Shown here: piece after piece, positions 21,650 through 32,912 of the stretch
Layout of the letters: each line of letters begins with the position of its first letter
Numbering within the stretch: position 1 is the first letter of the stretch
Assembly (NCBI GenBank): GCA_918026815.1
Contig: CAKJVC010000010.1
Coordinates: 2,420,501-2,484,500, forward strand
Direction of reading: 5' to 3'
From: Chalara sp. BL73
Taxonomy: Eukaryota > Ascomycota > Leotiomycetes > Helotiales
Length of the DNA stretch: 64,000 nucleotides
Notes under the pieces: generated by a model
What the model saw: only the letters and a program-made list of their open reading frames with translations
Databases searched by the model: none
Told to the model about the DNA's origin: nothing
Made by a program: the position numbers and the translations under genes

Positions 21650-22679
21650 TGCTTCGGATTAAGTTAAAAAGTAAGCTTTAGGCGTAAAAAAGGGGATAGG
21701 TTTGTTTTGATAATGTGCAACGGCATCAGAAGCAGTCTTGGTCCGTTTTATATAACCCAAAAGGAGCAAAAGAGTAGACCAATCGGCAACTCTCTAGGCA
21801 CTGTGCAGTGATATCATCCCTGACAGTGACATTTTGGGAAGGCCAACCGCGAGCATTGCCTTTATGGACAGCCTAGGTAGACTGCGGAATAGGTTGGGCC
21901 ATAAACTTTGGACCCGACCCGCTGCGTTTAAAATCAAAATCAACCCAACCCAGTATGCTGGGCAATCCACTGGGTTGAGTGGATACCTAGTGGGTTTACC
22001 ATAGCGTGCACTTAGGTGCATCACCAGTGCATTTGGTAAGGAGGCACTTGGGCTCCTAATTTAGCCTTCGCGCTGGTCACGGCCGATTCGTAATCTATGC
22101 TTTGGATGAAGTTCAAGGACAGATTGCGTTTTTAAAGTAGAGTTTGAAGGGACTATTTGAATATATACCCAGGTCTTTAAACAGAGATATTCGCCACAGG
22201 ACGTTACGGAAATAGCCTAGGAATATCCAGGATGCGGACATCTGGTGTCTACTATCATGGTTTGTGAAGATATAATAGTGGGCCTTTAAATCCATCAGAT
22301 TTAGTTTCTAGTCTTGGAGTTGCGTTTGCCAAAAATGACTGGATATTACACTGTTGAAAGATGAGCCCTCAGGACATGAATGCAGTGCGTGCAATCGGAT
22401 TCCTAATAATTGCTTAAACCTCGTACTGGATTCAAATCCGCCAAATTGACTGTTGGTATGAGTGAATAGCGCACCCGCGACGCACGGACCACATGGATGT
22501 ATTATGGCTCTCGTCGTAGATTAGCACTTAGAATGAACAGGAACAAGTCAACCACCTGCAACGAGCATATATAGCACTGCGCTGAGATCGCGGTGCTATG
22601 TGCCCCGTGGGTAACCGACTTAAGCAATTGTAAGTTATCAATACAAAGTATCACAGAGAGTGATACAAACATTGGCCTT
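21650..22679. other. Gene-free interval
   Basis: Promoter of the minus-strand dioxygenase near 21650-21760, then about 900 bp with no supported gene. Short repeated AACCCA/TGGGTT motifs near 21940-22000 are not clearly structured. Confidence 0.4.
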
Positions 22680-25154
22680 TCAAGTAGCAATGATAGCAGT
22701 CCGATACTCTCTGGAGAAGTGTTCCCAAGTCACTTCGCCAGCTCTTGAACCTGACTGTTCTCTGGCCTTCCACAAATTTTCCACTATTTCTCCAATCGTA
22801 TCAAAGTTTCGCCAGCCACGCCCACTCTGTTTAAACCACTGCCTGAATTGTTGGCGGTCCTCCTCTTCCAACGCCTCAGCACCAGCAATGAATCCTGGCC
22901 AGCAGATAACAGGTGTGACGATGTCATTCTTATCCTTGGCGCTTTGAAATGCACATAAATCAGAGATAGTGCGCTTCACGAACGGTTGGAGAGCGTAGGA
23001 GTTGAGATTGCGGATCCGCCGGTAGAAGAATATCAGTAGTCCCTGGTGCATTGCTGAGACTAGATGACGCATCACATTGCTGTGAGCCGAGGTGTGTCCC
23101 GCTAGGCTCGCCGTTTGCAATTGAGCTGATGGGTCTGCTAGAATATGGCCTCCACTATGGCCTACTTGAATTGGCTCCCACCGGAACCCACAGACAAGGT
23201 CTTCAAGCGTACGTGCACGGTGCGTGAATGATGCCATGAAATGCAAATCGGCAGATTGAGAAAACGAGTGTTGATTTTCGGCTTCATGAACGAGGGATGT
23301 CGTTTGAGAGAGAAGATGCATCAGGGTCATGGGAATTCCATATATTGTCTCGAACCATGCGCCGTCATTTGCTATTAACCGCTCGGATAGGGATAGCTCG
23401 GCCCCCGCTACGCTACGATCGTGAACAGAGCCATTGCCGCCATCTTCTCGGCTGCGACTCAATAATTTTGGGTCCACGACATCATCTGCAGGCAAAAACG
23501 GTTGAGTGCTTGGCTCTATCGCGCTGCTCGACTCGGATCTACCCATCCCTGGATAGCAGAACGTGCTCTCTTCAATTATACGGTTGTATAGGAAGATATT
23601 ATGTAGGAGCCGGACCTTCTTAGATGGTTGTGGCTTGGGTAGTCCGCGAAGACGGATTACTCGCTCAGCATCAAGCAAGAAGCACCTCGCATCGCCCATT
23701 CTCCCTGTGGAGACCTAACGACGGTGTCAGTTACTGGAAATTATAGGAAGTAAAGGAAGAACATCTCATGTCACTAAGCAGTCATAAATTTGGGTGGGAA
23801 TACTTACGCATATTGTCACCATGCATAGAAGAGCCATAAGTATGTGCTTGTATTTGGCCTTTGCAGGGCCGGTAAATTCCCTTTTGAGTGCCAGCTGTAA
23901 CTGCAATTTTGCGTCGCGTTCAAATTTCTCTCCAATATTCCACCAGTACGACCGAATATTGTCAGTTTGGCCAAAGTTGTTCCTTAATTGCGACTGCGAC
24001 TGCGACTTCTGATTAGAAACAGTACACCAGTCAATATGGAATGAGCTAATTGCTAAAATGGCATATAGCAAGGCTAACTGTGCATGCTTCACAGGTGCAG
24101 CTACAAGCAGTGCTGCTGTCGTTTCCAACACTGATGGATGATGCATAATTTTCCATGGAGGCTTGTGACTTGGAAACGGTGAATGGAAGAAGAGCATCCT
24201 TGAGCCGTAATATTCGATAAGAGAGAAAGCATCTTTGGGGATCCTTTCGAGAATCTGCGAAGGTTGTAAGAACGGAAGGTGAAAGGGTAAAGGTGATAGC
24301 AGCTCAGGTGTATGGGCATCGGATTGTAGCTCTAGCGCGTTGAAGGCACAGTAAGATAATTCATGAGTAAAATCCAGTGGGAAGTCGCCAAAGCCAGCAC
24401 CGGAGATTGTGCTCTCTTCCCAGCCCGGCTCGGGTACCGAGCTGAGAATATCCACACTGGTATTTTCATCACTTTGATGCATAAGCTCACTAGGTAAGAG
24501 GTCAAGGGGAGCGCTAAATGGCGAGGAGGAATGTGAGCCGCTATTGGAACTACTTTGCGACGGAGCTGAAATAATGGGGCTAGAAGGACGAGGAATCGGT
24601 GCTATATCCATAGTTTGCACGGCTTGAGTCGGAAAAACAGTGAAAGGCCCCGATGATACAGCCCCCACTCCTGCTTCTGCTGAAGTGCGTAAGGAATTAA
24701 GGATATCATCGAAGTCTATGTGCGCGGTCGACTGCAGCAGCTGTTGGCACATGATGTTTCTTTCTTTATCTGGAGATATGGAAGCCTGTCAGTGCCTACG
24801 TATTTGTCGAGGGGTTTGAATGACAGTAGAGGTCGTCTATGACGTACCTGTAGCCAGGGCTGTCCGGCGCGCCTGTGTGGTTCTCTCTGTTTGTGCCGAA
24901 TCTTGGTCACTCGTTCGATCCCCCAGTGGTTCACTTGGCTCACTATCAATACCAACCTGGTTCACAGGCAGCCAAAGGAATCTTTCCGCCGCAGGCCTCG
25001 AAAGGCATTCGAGACGCAACCGGCGACAAGCTCCACAAACTGGGGCGACTCTATCACACTTCACCCTTCGCCTGCGGCAGGTGAGACATCCTACCGTGCG
25101 GCCAGAAGGGCCTGAGGACCTCGGCACTGAATTTCGACGCTTTTTGCCGTACAT
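22680..25154 (-). CDS. Zn(II)2Cys6 regulator, Fungal_trans_2-like
   Basis: Three exons, 25154-24848, 24769-23808 and 23714-22680, join in phase to 767 residues. Introns are 78 and 93 nt, with GTACGT and GTAAGT donors. The binuclear zinc cluster is at residues 23-50 (CLTCRRRRVKCDRVAPVC then GACRRLRLEC), immediately after a basic N-terminus. A Ser/Pro-rich linker follows, then the middle-homology-like region with LALLYAILAISSFH and ARCFLLDAERVIRLRGL, typical of the Fungal_trans_2 (ArcA/acriflavine-regulator-like) group. The start MYGKKRR at 25154 is chosen because upstream codons lack conserved features. It is likely a DNA-binding activator; nearest candidate targets are the two PhyH genes or the NmrA-like gene, which is inference from position only. 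Confidence 0.85.
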
Positions 25155-26304
25155 ATTGAGCGACTTGATACTGGTCCTGTACGAGGGGCCACACGGCCGC
25201 GATTGTTGTGTTGTGAGAGCATTGGGGACGATTAGAACGAAGCGAGGAGGTTTCGAATAAGGGAAGCGACATCGACAGGGCTTATAAGTATCGAATCGGA
25301 ATAGTCTGCTCAATCGGGCCACTTGGGAAGGTGTGCGCGATAACAACCCTAGTAGCTCTTGGCGGCCCCTCCGTTGGGCTATCCCCGCAGTGCTGATGAT
25401 AACCCGAGTTTGCATAATTGTGCACCAAAAAGGTGCACTAAACTTGATGATCCCTTCGGGGTTTAGTTCAATTTGTATGATGATGGAAGCGGGGTACTTT
25501 AATGCTCAAAATCAAGCGAATCTAGAAACCAGCATGTATCTTTGATCAGAAGCTGTACCGCCGTACAAATTATCAAATTCGAATATATATGTATATTGAA
25601 GTGGGAAGCCTTGATTGAGTTCTGAGTACCAGCGAGTGTAATACACATGATTCTAGAATGCGGCCAGACCTATTTCGTACAATGTGGCATGTGAATAATC
25701 ACATTGCACATATAATCCTTTACAATACACTACTGGCTACGCTGATACTATTCTTAGGGCCACATCACTATCACCACGCTTGCAAAAGGGGAAGACTGTC
25801 AGCAATAAGGTGCCTATTCACCTTTTTGGTTGTGTTCTCCCACAGCTCTAGTACTTACTTTTCGTTTTCAGCAACCGGATTCGACGCTATAACTTTCCTA
25901 ATAAGCACCAGAAATTTCTTTTTGTATTTCTCGGGATAGTATCGGACTTTTTTCGCGCGTAACCGCAGATAAAAACGATGCAGCACTTTGCTCGGTTGTA
26001 AAAAAAAAGTGCTATAATTTTAACTAGAGCAGTATTACTTATTATAACACTCTCTGTAGCAATCGCGCTTGAATACACAGTAATAAAAATTATTAAAAAC
26101 TCTGCCTGTCTAGCTAGCGCTGCAACTTCTGCTCGAACAGGAAATTAGCAGCTTTAGACACAGCGTAGCGGATTATGTCGAAGCCGAAGATGAACCTCCC
26201 AAAATAGCGCTATTGCCAACGGTATGGAAGAACAGGGCTAGCGAAACTAGCAGGAAAGTTGAGCTGGAACTTGAAGATGCGAGGCAGCATGGTGCAGCGG
26301 GCGG
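25155..26304. other. AT-rich gene-free interval with possible TE coding remnant
   Basis: Mostly AT-rich without genes. From about 26101 to 26304 a plus-strand frame stays open (QEISSFRHSVADYVEAEDEP) and runs into LTR A3, so it may be the tail of a decayed transposon protein; the family was not recognised. Confidence 0.35.
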
Positions 26305-26462
26305 TGTAACAACTCAATCCGAACAGGGATTTCGATCCGTAGATCTCAAGGAGAGGGCCTCAAAGGTGTGAACGACTATCGATTGTTATAGCGAAGAGAA
26401 CAAGCTACAGATAGAAGAAGGGAGGGAAAGCAGTGCTTATATACAGGAGACGAAAGGTCCGG
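26305..26462 (-). repeat. LTR family A, copy 3 (truncated)
   Basis: Matches the first ~155 bp of copy 2 (plus-strand start TGTAACAACTCAA, then ...GATTTCGATCCGTAGATCT, and GTGCTTATATACAGGAGAC at the end) and then loses similarity. It is therefore truncated at its minus-strand 5' side. Confidence 0.7.
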
Positions 26463-27164
26463 TGTGGCTGACGGCGTTAGCAGGATGTTAAACTAGGTCC
26501 AAAGGAAGCTCCTACTGGTATTCCCATCCGTGACCCACAAGGTCAGTGGGCGATGTTGTAGCCCCAGCAGTACTGACTAAGCAGCCAGCTATATTACCAA
26601 CGACAGGTGCCCCTAGTTAGGACATCAGAAGATACTTAGAATGTCTACCCTGCTTTAATTTCTCTTCAGCTCATCGGCGGCAGCAGTGACGCTCCTCATA
26701 CTAGATATGCTAAGTAACAGGCACTCAATGTTTCTTTGGTTAATTTCTGTATTTGGGCTTGGAGAGTCTCTCGTGTCTTTTGTGCTATTGCCTCAGATCG
26801 TGTGGTAAAATATACCTTTGCTCCCTATTGCGATACCTATCCCGCTGCCAGGAAATAAGTTCTATTAGCACCTACAGCTAGAGTTTGTGTTCCTAGTGGC
26901 GCTATTCTGTAGGCTTACTTCCCACCTGTCACGGTAGTAAATTTTCCGCGGAGATCGGGCATGCCTGTCAGCGGATCTCATGGTTTCGACATGAAGAAAG
27001 TTAAGCTGATCGAGTCGATCTGATGATGCTTCCTCCGTGGCGGTGCTGCGCTTGCTTTAATATACGCCGGTGAGAATGCGCCTTTTAATAGGTGACCGAT
27101 CGAATGTGAGCCTTGTTATTGGTATGCCGGACGCAAGCACCAGAATCCGCTTGCAAGAAGTACC

Positions 27165-27199
27165 TGAGATCCAACTTGAGATCCAACTTGAGATCCAAC
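27165..27199. repeat. 12-bp tandem repeat, about 2.9 units
   Basis: TGAGATCCAACT repeated almost three times without mismatch. Confidence 0.75.
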
Positions 27200-27764
27200 G
27201 TTGGCGGGCATCGAGAACTAAATATTGACTGGTAAGAAGCAACACTCTAAAAATACCAATTTGGTAATTCTATGAACTTCGCAGTGCGGATAGCTTACTG
27301 TAGATCCGGAGCTTCCAGGGGGCCGGTAGTAGCAAATATAACTTAAACGGTTTGCGCTACATCGACCCACACCTTTTCCGCACTTTTCCCGCACCGTTCC
27401 GCGTCTCTCCCGCACCTCTCGGCAGATCGTTTTCGGTAAAGGGGTAGGTGGGAGCCGTCCAACCCTACATGTCGCGTTTCATGGAAAATTCCGACGGTCC
27501 GACGATATGACTTGTTTGGAAGTATAATGTGCCCGTTCTGATTTGTTTGAAATGTCTCCGAATAGTGTCGATCGCAACTGCGAACGGCGGCAACCAAAGT
27601 ACACTCAAATGATGCGAAGTTTACGGAGCGTTAATGCGGGAGAATACTTTCAAATCTCATCATTGGGTTCGGTCAGCAGCTTGAGTCACTCTATCTAAGT
27701 TCAATATTGTGACTTCGCGGATCGGTCGGATATTCAGCTGGGTTGACGGAGAATCGTGCTGTGG

Positions 27765-27770
27765 TATAAA
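27765..27770 (+). promoter_or_regulatory. TATA box of the NmrA-like gene
   Basis: TATAAA 110 nt before the ATG at 27880. Confidence 0.5.
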
Positions 27771-27879
27771 GAGACAGCCTTGGCCCCCTTCACAATGTCC
27801 TTTAAATCCAGATTCATAACAACATCCTTAAACCTCAAACACAAAGTTTCCCAAACTTTCCCCGAAAAAAGTTCTCATC

Positions 27880-28829
27880 ATGCCCGATATTAAATCTGTT
27901 GCAATTGCTGGAGTATAGTACCCTGAAGAACTCTCCGCACTTAATTCTAACACGCATGATAGGCCTCTGGCAATCTAGGACCACATGTCTTCAAGGCGCT
28001 TTTCAACGCCAATTTCCAGGTTACAGTCCTCACACGCGGCCCGAAATCGGTAACATACGACCCTGCCATCAAGGTTCTCGAGGTGGACTACACCTCCATC
28101 GAGTCACTCACCTCGGCACTCCAAGGCCAAGATGCGGTTGTCTCGACTGTCGGCCTTGAAGCATTGGAAGGCCAAACAGTCCTCATTGACGCCGCTATTG
28201 CAGCTGGTGTGAAGCGATTTATTCCCTCCGATTTCGGCTCTACCTCTACCAATCCAAAACTCTATTCGTACCCAATCTATGCCGCAACGGCCAAAATCCA
28301 GAATTATCTTGCGGGAAAATCAAACACATCAGAATTATCCTACACCATTCTTGCCAGCGGTGCATCTCTGGATATGATTATTAGCGAAATCGGCATCATT
28401 GACTTTAACAAGCACAAAGCAGACATCTACGACGGCGGCGACAACCGAATCAGCTCCACCTCCTTTGCTAGTATTGGCAAGGCTATTGTTGGTATTCTCG
28501 AACACCCGAAGGAGACAGAGAACCGCGTTTTGCATGTGTCTCAAGCGATTTTAACGCAGAATAAGTTGCTGGCTATTGCTCGGGAGCTTAGACCTGACAT
28601 TTCTTGGGAGCTTACTACGGTTAACACGAGTGATATGATGCAAGAGGCACTCGCCTCCATTGGAGCTGGGGACTTCAGCCCTCTAACTATGGTCAAGTTT
28701 GTAAAATCAACTGTATTTGCTGGAGATAGGTATGGGGCTGCATATGATGTAACGGACAATGAACTTCTTGGGGTTGATCTCTTGACGAAAGAAGAGCTCA
28801 AGAAACTTGTCGCTGATAGATTGGGGTAG
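27880..28829 (+). CDS. NmrA/isoflavone-reductase-like NAD(P)-binding protein
   Basis: A short first exon (27880-27912, MPDIKSVAIAG) is joined across a 50-nt intron to exon 2 (27963-28829), giving 299 residues in phase. The splice restores the dinucleotide-binding motif GASGNLG (VAIAG|ASGNLGPHVF), which is strong support for the intron. Further family features are VVSTVGLEALEGQ, AAIAAGVKRFIPSDFGS and YTILASGASLDM. Members are atypical short-chain reductases: NAD(P)H-dependent reductases of phenolic substrates, or redox-sensing regulators. The conserved VKRFIPSDFG segment fits the isoflavone-reductase-like (PCBER) branch. The Tyr/Lys of classical SDRs is not expected in this group. The substrate is unknown. 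Confidence 0.88.
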
Positions 28830-29446
28830 CTTGCGGTAGTGCAATGGTAGTGGTGGGAAAGTGAACTAGCAGAGGAGCACTGCCTTTCTTCGCGATCCGA
28901 GTGATCCCTTACGTACGCTTATTCTCTGTTCTAGGATGAGATCTCTCTTGACTGCAAAGCCTTAGTCATAAATTTGTGGATCGATAGCATTGAAGAATTG
29001 CCTGGCGAGATGAAAAAAAGGTGCGGACCCTAGATCGCCATCTCCTTTACCAATCGATCCTCCCTCAAATCTAGAACCAGAACTTATCAGGCACCAAAAT
29101 CCAGCGTAGTCCTCCGGATCCTGATAGAAATGATTATTGCCCTATTGTCGGAACGCTAGTGATTTCTAGGTGAACTGCGTGATATTGATCGCCTTCGAAC
29201 TAAATCTAGAGTGCTAGCCAAGGTAGTATCTATCCTGCAGGCTGGTAGGCGTGACTCCGGAACTAGCTTCTAGCCGCCTCCGCAAATTTGCCTCCGGTTC
29301 AACGCGAGTCTGTAACTTTCCCGTTGTTGTTGTCCCAGTTTTGTATATAGAAATGTGACGAATGGCGGGATAGTTGGATTCTCAGCAGCTAGGATGCTGC
29401 CGTTCAATACTGTGACCATGTCGACAATATTATCGATCAGTGTATC
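28830..29446. other. Gene-free interval
   Basis: Nothing recognisable. Confidence 0.4.
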
Positions 29447-29637
29447 TGTAGGAAGCAGGGGTTTACGGATCCGCGTACGACCACCAGGTCACGTGGTCCG
29501 CACAACCCCCATTTTGTAGAATCTAGAGTAGAACCTAATACAACAACAATTATTACTATATCCATCAAGAGCAAGAGTGTGGCCTACAAAGTAGAGCTGC
29601 GCCTTTTGCCCCGTGGAAGGTAAGACCTGTACCAACA
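29447..29637 (+). repeat. Solo LTR, family B copy 4, with 5-bp target duplication
   Basis: 191 bp, TGTAGGAAG...ACCAACA, flanked by gtatc at 29442-29446 and 29638-29642. Confirms the LTR boundaries used for copies 2 and 3. Confidence 0.9.
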
Positions 29638-30395
29638 GTATCCATAGATGCAATTGTTTTGGAGATGCAAGAAGTACTTTCACCCGAACTTGTAGCCCTC
29701 AACCTTAGCAAAAATTAGTGGGGAGGCGGCAACAGATTTGGTCATACGATGGCTGTTTAGGCATCCTGCGTCGATAGGAACTTGACTTCTAAATTGATTC
29801 CACGCATGCATCTTCTGGGAATGTCATTGTGTGGCATGAATACGGGCGTCTTCAAATACCTCATCGATCAAGTTAGTAGTATTAGGGAAGGCGAAAGCAA
29901 CGAGCTATGAGAATATCGAGGAGGCGTGAGCAAAGCGAGCTGCGAAAGAGGCCACTGTGGGCAAGGAAGACGTGGTCGAAAGCGTAAGAGCGCTGCGCCG
30001 GAACCAGCTGTGCCTTGAACCGGTCCACCTTATGCGTCTTCGCATGTCCTTAGAAGGGATGGTTGATAATAGCACTACATTTGTTCGACAGAATCGCTCC
30101 AACCCTTGGTCAATGATGTTTCACAGTGTGTCGATATTCACTCTGGGAACCGAGACAACCTTCGCTAGAGACTTTACGATTGTCTGAAACTTCTTCAATT
30201 AGTCACCTCAAGCACAAGATATAGGCTTTGAAGTAAATTAGCCCTATATCTACATTCCACCTTGATTTTCTGGTGCCAGGGTTCCCTTTGATCTAAAGAC
30301 AGCCGACAACTAGGTCAACAGCATGTGACACACACCCACCGCATTCAGGCCGAGATTGCGCTTCAACAGCTCAATAACCCTACATCGTTTGTGTC
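29638..30395. other. Gene-free interval
   Basis: No supported gene; overlapping short open stretches near 29905-30187 have no features. Confidence 0.4.
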
Positions 30396-31330
30396 TTACA
30401 GTTCGTGGTTAAGATGGAACTCTTTTGCAAATTCCACTGTAACAGGTGCATTACTCTGTTGCCCTCTCCATGGCGTAATGCCCTGGCCCTCTGCTGCCAA
30501 CCTATACAACTGCAGCATCCAGTCTTGAGTCCACTGCTCTCGCCGGTATGAGTTTTGACCGCTGCGAAGCGGGGTGTGATCCAACACTGTCGGTAAAGCG
30601 TATTTGAATCCAATGAGGAATACGCCACCGAAGAATATGGAAGCGACACCAAAGACACTAAATGACTGGTAGGCAGGGGAGCGAATTTTCTGACTGTTGC
30701 ACAAGCTTTCACTCTCTGGAGTGGCAGGTGGTATGATAAACTTGTTTACCCCAGTAACCGGCCAGGTTTGTGGCGGTGGTAGTGCGTGTTCAACCACGCG
30801 ACGTTGAAGAAGAGCAAGTGTGGCGTTGTGAATATTTTCTACCTCCATCTGCCAATGATTTTCTTCGATCGGAGACGAAAGTGATATTCTACCATACAAC
30901 TTGTCCTTTGCAAGAAGCCAGTCACCTGAAAGAAGATAGTCCATATACTTAATCCTAGATGCCCAGAGGGCCTGTAGTAGCAACTCGAATGTCGCCAACT
31001 GGCGTTTATTGAAATTCAGCGGTTGGATTATACTATCATTCACCTGGTAATACCCAACCGCGTTTGTGCACTCTTCAGATCCGCAGAACTGATACTGCTC
31101 AATACAGCCCAGTCCTGATGTGGTTCGATTTGAGTACCAATACAAGCCTGGACCAGGCAATAGCTCTTCAGATACCCAGGCTTTGAACAATGGATCAGTA
31201 ACCTCCGCGGTGTATGCTACCGTATTCATGAGACTGAGAATATTGATATCCGCGTCATTTCGGTAAAAGTCCTCAATGGGTTGAAAATTGCTTTCTGTCA
31301 AGTTGCCCGGGAGAAGACCCAGAACCTAGA
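30396..31330 (-). pseudogene. 5'-truncated gene for a fungal membrane protein
   Basis: An open minus-strand frame from about 31330 (after a possible acceptor gctctag) to the stop at 30396. It contains TESNFQPIEDFYRNDADINIL, WYSNRTTSGLGCIEQYQFC, and a single transmembrane segment (FSVFGVASIFFGGVFLIGF) about 80 residues before the C-terminus, followed by RSGQNSYRREQWTQDWMLQLYRLAAEG. This is the C-terminal half of a conserved, uncharacterised Pezizomycotina surface/membrane protein family with a Cys-containing ectodomain. No upstream exons or signal peptide are present, because an unrelated rhamnosidase fragment starts about 110 bp away on the other strand. Probably a broken gene; a distant 5' exon cannot be excluded. 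Confidence 0.55.
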
Positions 31331-31444
31331 GCACATTAGAGTCGTTAACTTGAGGTAGAAATGTCAGAATTTTGCCTACTGCGCATCGTAAAGCCGGCCC
31401 CTTTCAGGGCTGAAACATTCCACGTCTCGTTATTTTGGGTGTGC

Positions 31445-32430
31445 ACTGGTAGATCATTTTCAGCACTATGGTGATGCTGAGTTTATATTAGAGTTTTTGC
31501 CTATCTGCGATGCGGTCCTGGAATCTTTCAAACGTCGCTTGGACCCTGCTCGGCCTTGTGCGATGCTACGAATCGGAAGATATTTTTCGTTCGGGCGGAA
31601 GCGGGAACAAGAGGTATTCCATCGGGACGGAGGACAAGATTCCAGACATTCTCGAGTTCGTTATATACCTATACTTTGCAGCTACTCAGTTCTGTACTAG
31701 AAATGAATGGAAGAGGCGAACTTGCTGCACAGTACAAGACTCGTTCTATTGAACTCATCAAGTCAATAAAGACGCATTGCTATGACGGCGAATTTTTCAC
31801 GGATGGATTGGCTGGCAAAGTGGATCCAAAATTGGACTACAGTCAACACAACCAAATTTGGGCCATTCTTTGTGGTGCCATAACTGGCGAAGACGCGACT
31901 AAGTTACTAAGAACATCCCTATCAATGCCAAATTTTACAACCGCATCTATTGCAATGGCTTTCTATACACTGAGAGCTCTATCTCTGGTCGGAGGGGATA
32001 TTTACAATACGCATTTCTACGAATTCTGGAAGCCATGGCTAGAGCAGCTAGAGCAGAATGTAACAACTTGGGTAGAAGATAACGTATCTCAACGGTCAGA
32101 CTGTCATGCTTGGGGAAGCGCACCAATATATGAGTTCCTGGCTGAAGTCGTGGGCGTCAAGCCATTATTGCCAGGATGGGGATCAATTGCTTTTATGCCT
32201 CGAATGAAACTTTTGCAAATTTAGACGCAAAGGTTCCGATTGTCGTGAAGGGTAAGGACTTGGGGATTGCGCATGTCCAGTGGTCAACTCAGGAGGGAGG
32301 TAAACAAACTTTGTCATTCGACTTGAAGACAATATCTGGTGACCCGATAGATGTACCGGTGGTTCTTTCGTATGGCGGACAACGGGAGTCTTTGAGAAGC
32401 TCGTTTGTGAAGGAGATATTGATTATATAG
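31445..32430 (+). pseudogene. Fragment of a GH78 alpha-L-rhamnosidase-like gene
   Basis: The plus-strand frames match the six-hairpin glycosidase and C-terminal domain of rhamnosidase-type enzymes: HYGDAEFILEFLPICDAVLESF (about 31465-31530), RLD...GLVRCYESED, then DYSQHNQIWAILCGA (about 31840), SDCHAWGSAPIYEF and LLPGWGSIAFMPRM (32095-32205), and FANLDAKVPIVVKG after a frame change near 32210. At least two frame changes (about 31545-31690 and about 32210) break the gene, and the N-terminal two thirds are missing. Intact enzymes remove terminal L-rhamnose from plant cell-wall or flavonoid glycosides. The regulator at 32913 lies directly downstream on the same strand. Confidence 0.7.
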
Positions 32431-32912
32431 ACAAACTATTCATTCTCGGCATTTATTTGTATCTTATGCCACTTGAGTTGAATTGCCTCTACTCGAAGGT
32501 TGATCTCTGTAGATTTCTCTAGCAACTTGTTCTTCTCAACCCTTTAGCCTATGGCTAAGTCTCTACAATAACCATAATCCTGCGCCTACCTCATTGGAAG
32601 CGTATAGCTCATCAGTATATTCTTTTGCAAGCCATTGGCGGCGTAGAAGCATGGTCTCGCATAATAAACAGGGAGATTATGTATGAAGCTATTGGTATTA
32701 ATAATATCAGGAGCCTTGGCTTCCCCAACCTCGGATTTTAACATAGAGAGGCGGGGAGTCGCAGATCTCTTTATTCAAGGCCGCCACCTGACTTGCTCGG
32801 TTTAATAGGGGCACTTATACTTGGCGCCAAGCCTCAAGTAAAGCGGAGCATTTGGACTTTTATTGCCGGAACTCCCCATGGATCTAGGTACCTACAACCA
32901 GAATACAATGTC
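32431..32912. promoter_or_regulatory. Upstream region of the Zn2Cys6 regulator gene
   Basis: No gene. In-frame codons upstream of 32913 back to 32793 are open, so a longer N-terminus is possible; an out-of-frame ATG at 32908 sits just before the chosen start. Confidence 0.4.

Larger units (their letters stand above)
26463..27879. other. Gene-free interval upstream of NmrA-like gene
   Basis: No supported gene in about 1.4 kb. Holds a short 12-bp tandem repeat (27165-27199) and a TATA box (27765-27770) for the downstream gene. Confidence 0.4.

Noticed and set aside
24837..25415. N-terminal extension of the Zn2Cys6 regulator to 25415
   Set aside because: The upstream codons lack any conserved feature and start without a good ATG; the start at 25154 just before the basic region fits the family.
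30380..30712. 110-codon frame opposite the truncated membrane-protein gene
   Set aside because: It overlaps a longer frame with a transmembrane segment and has no features of its own.
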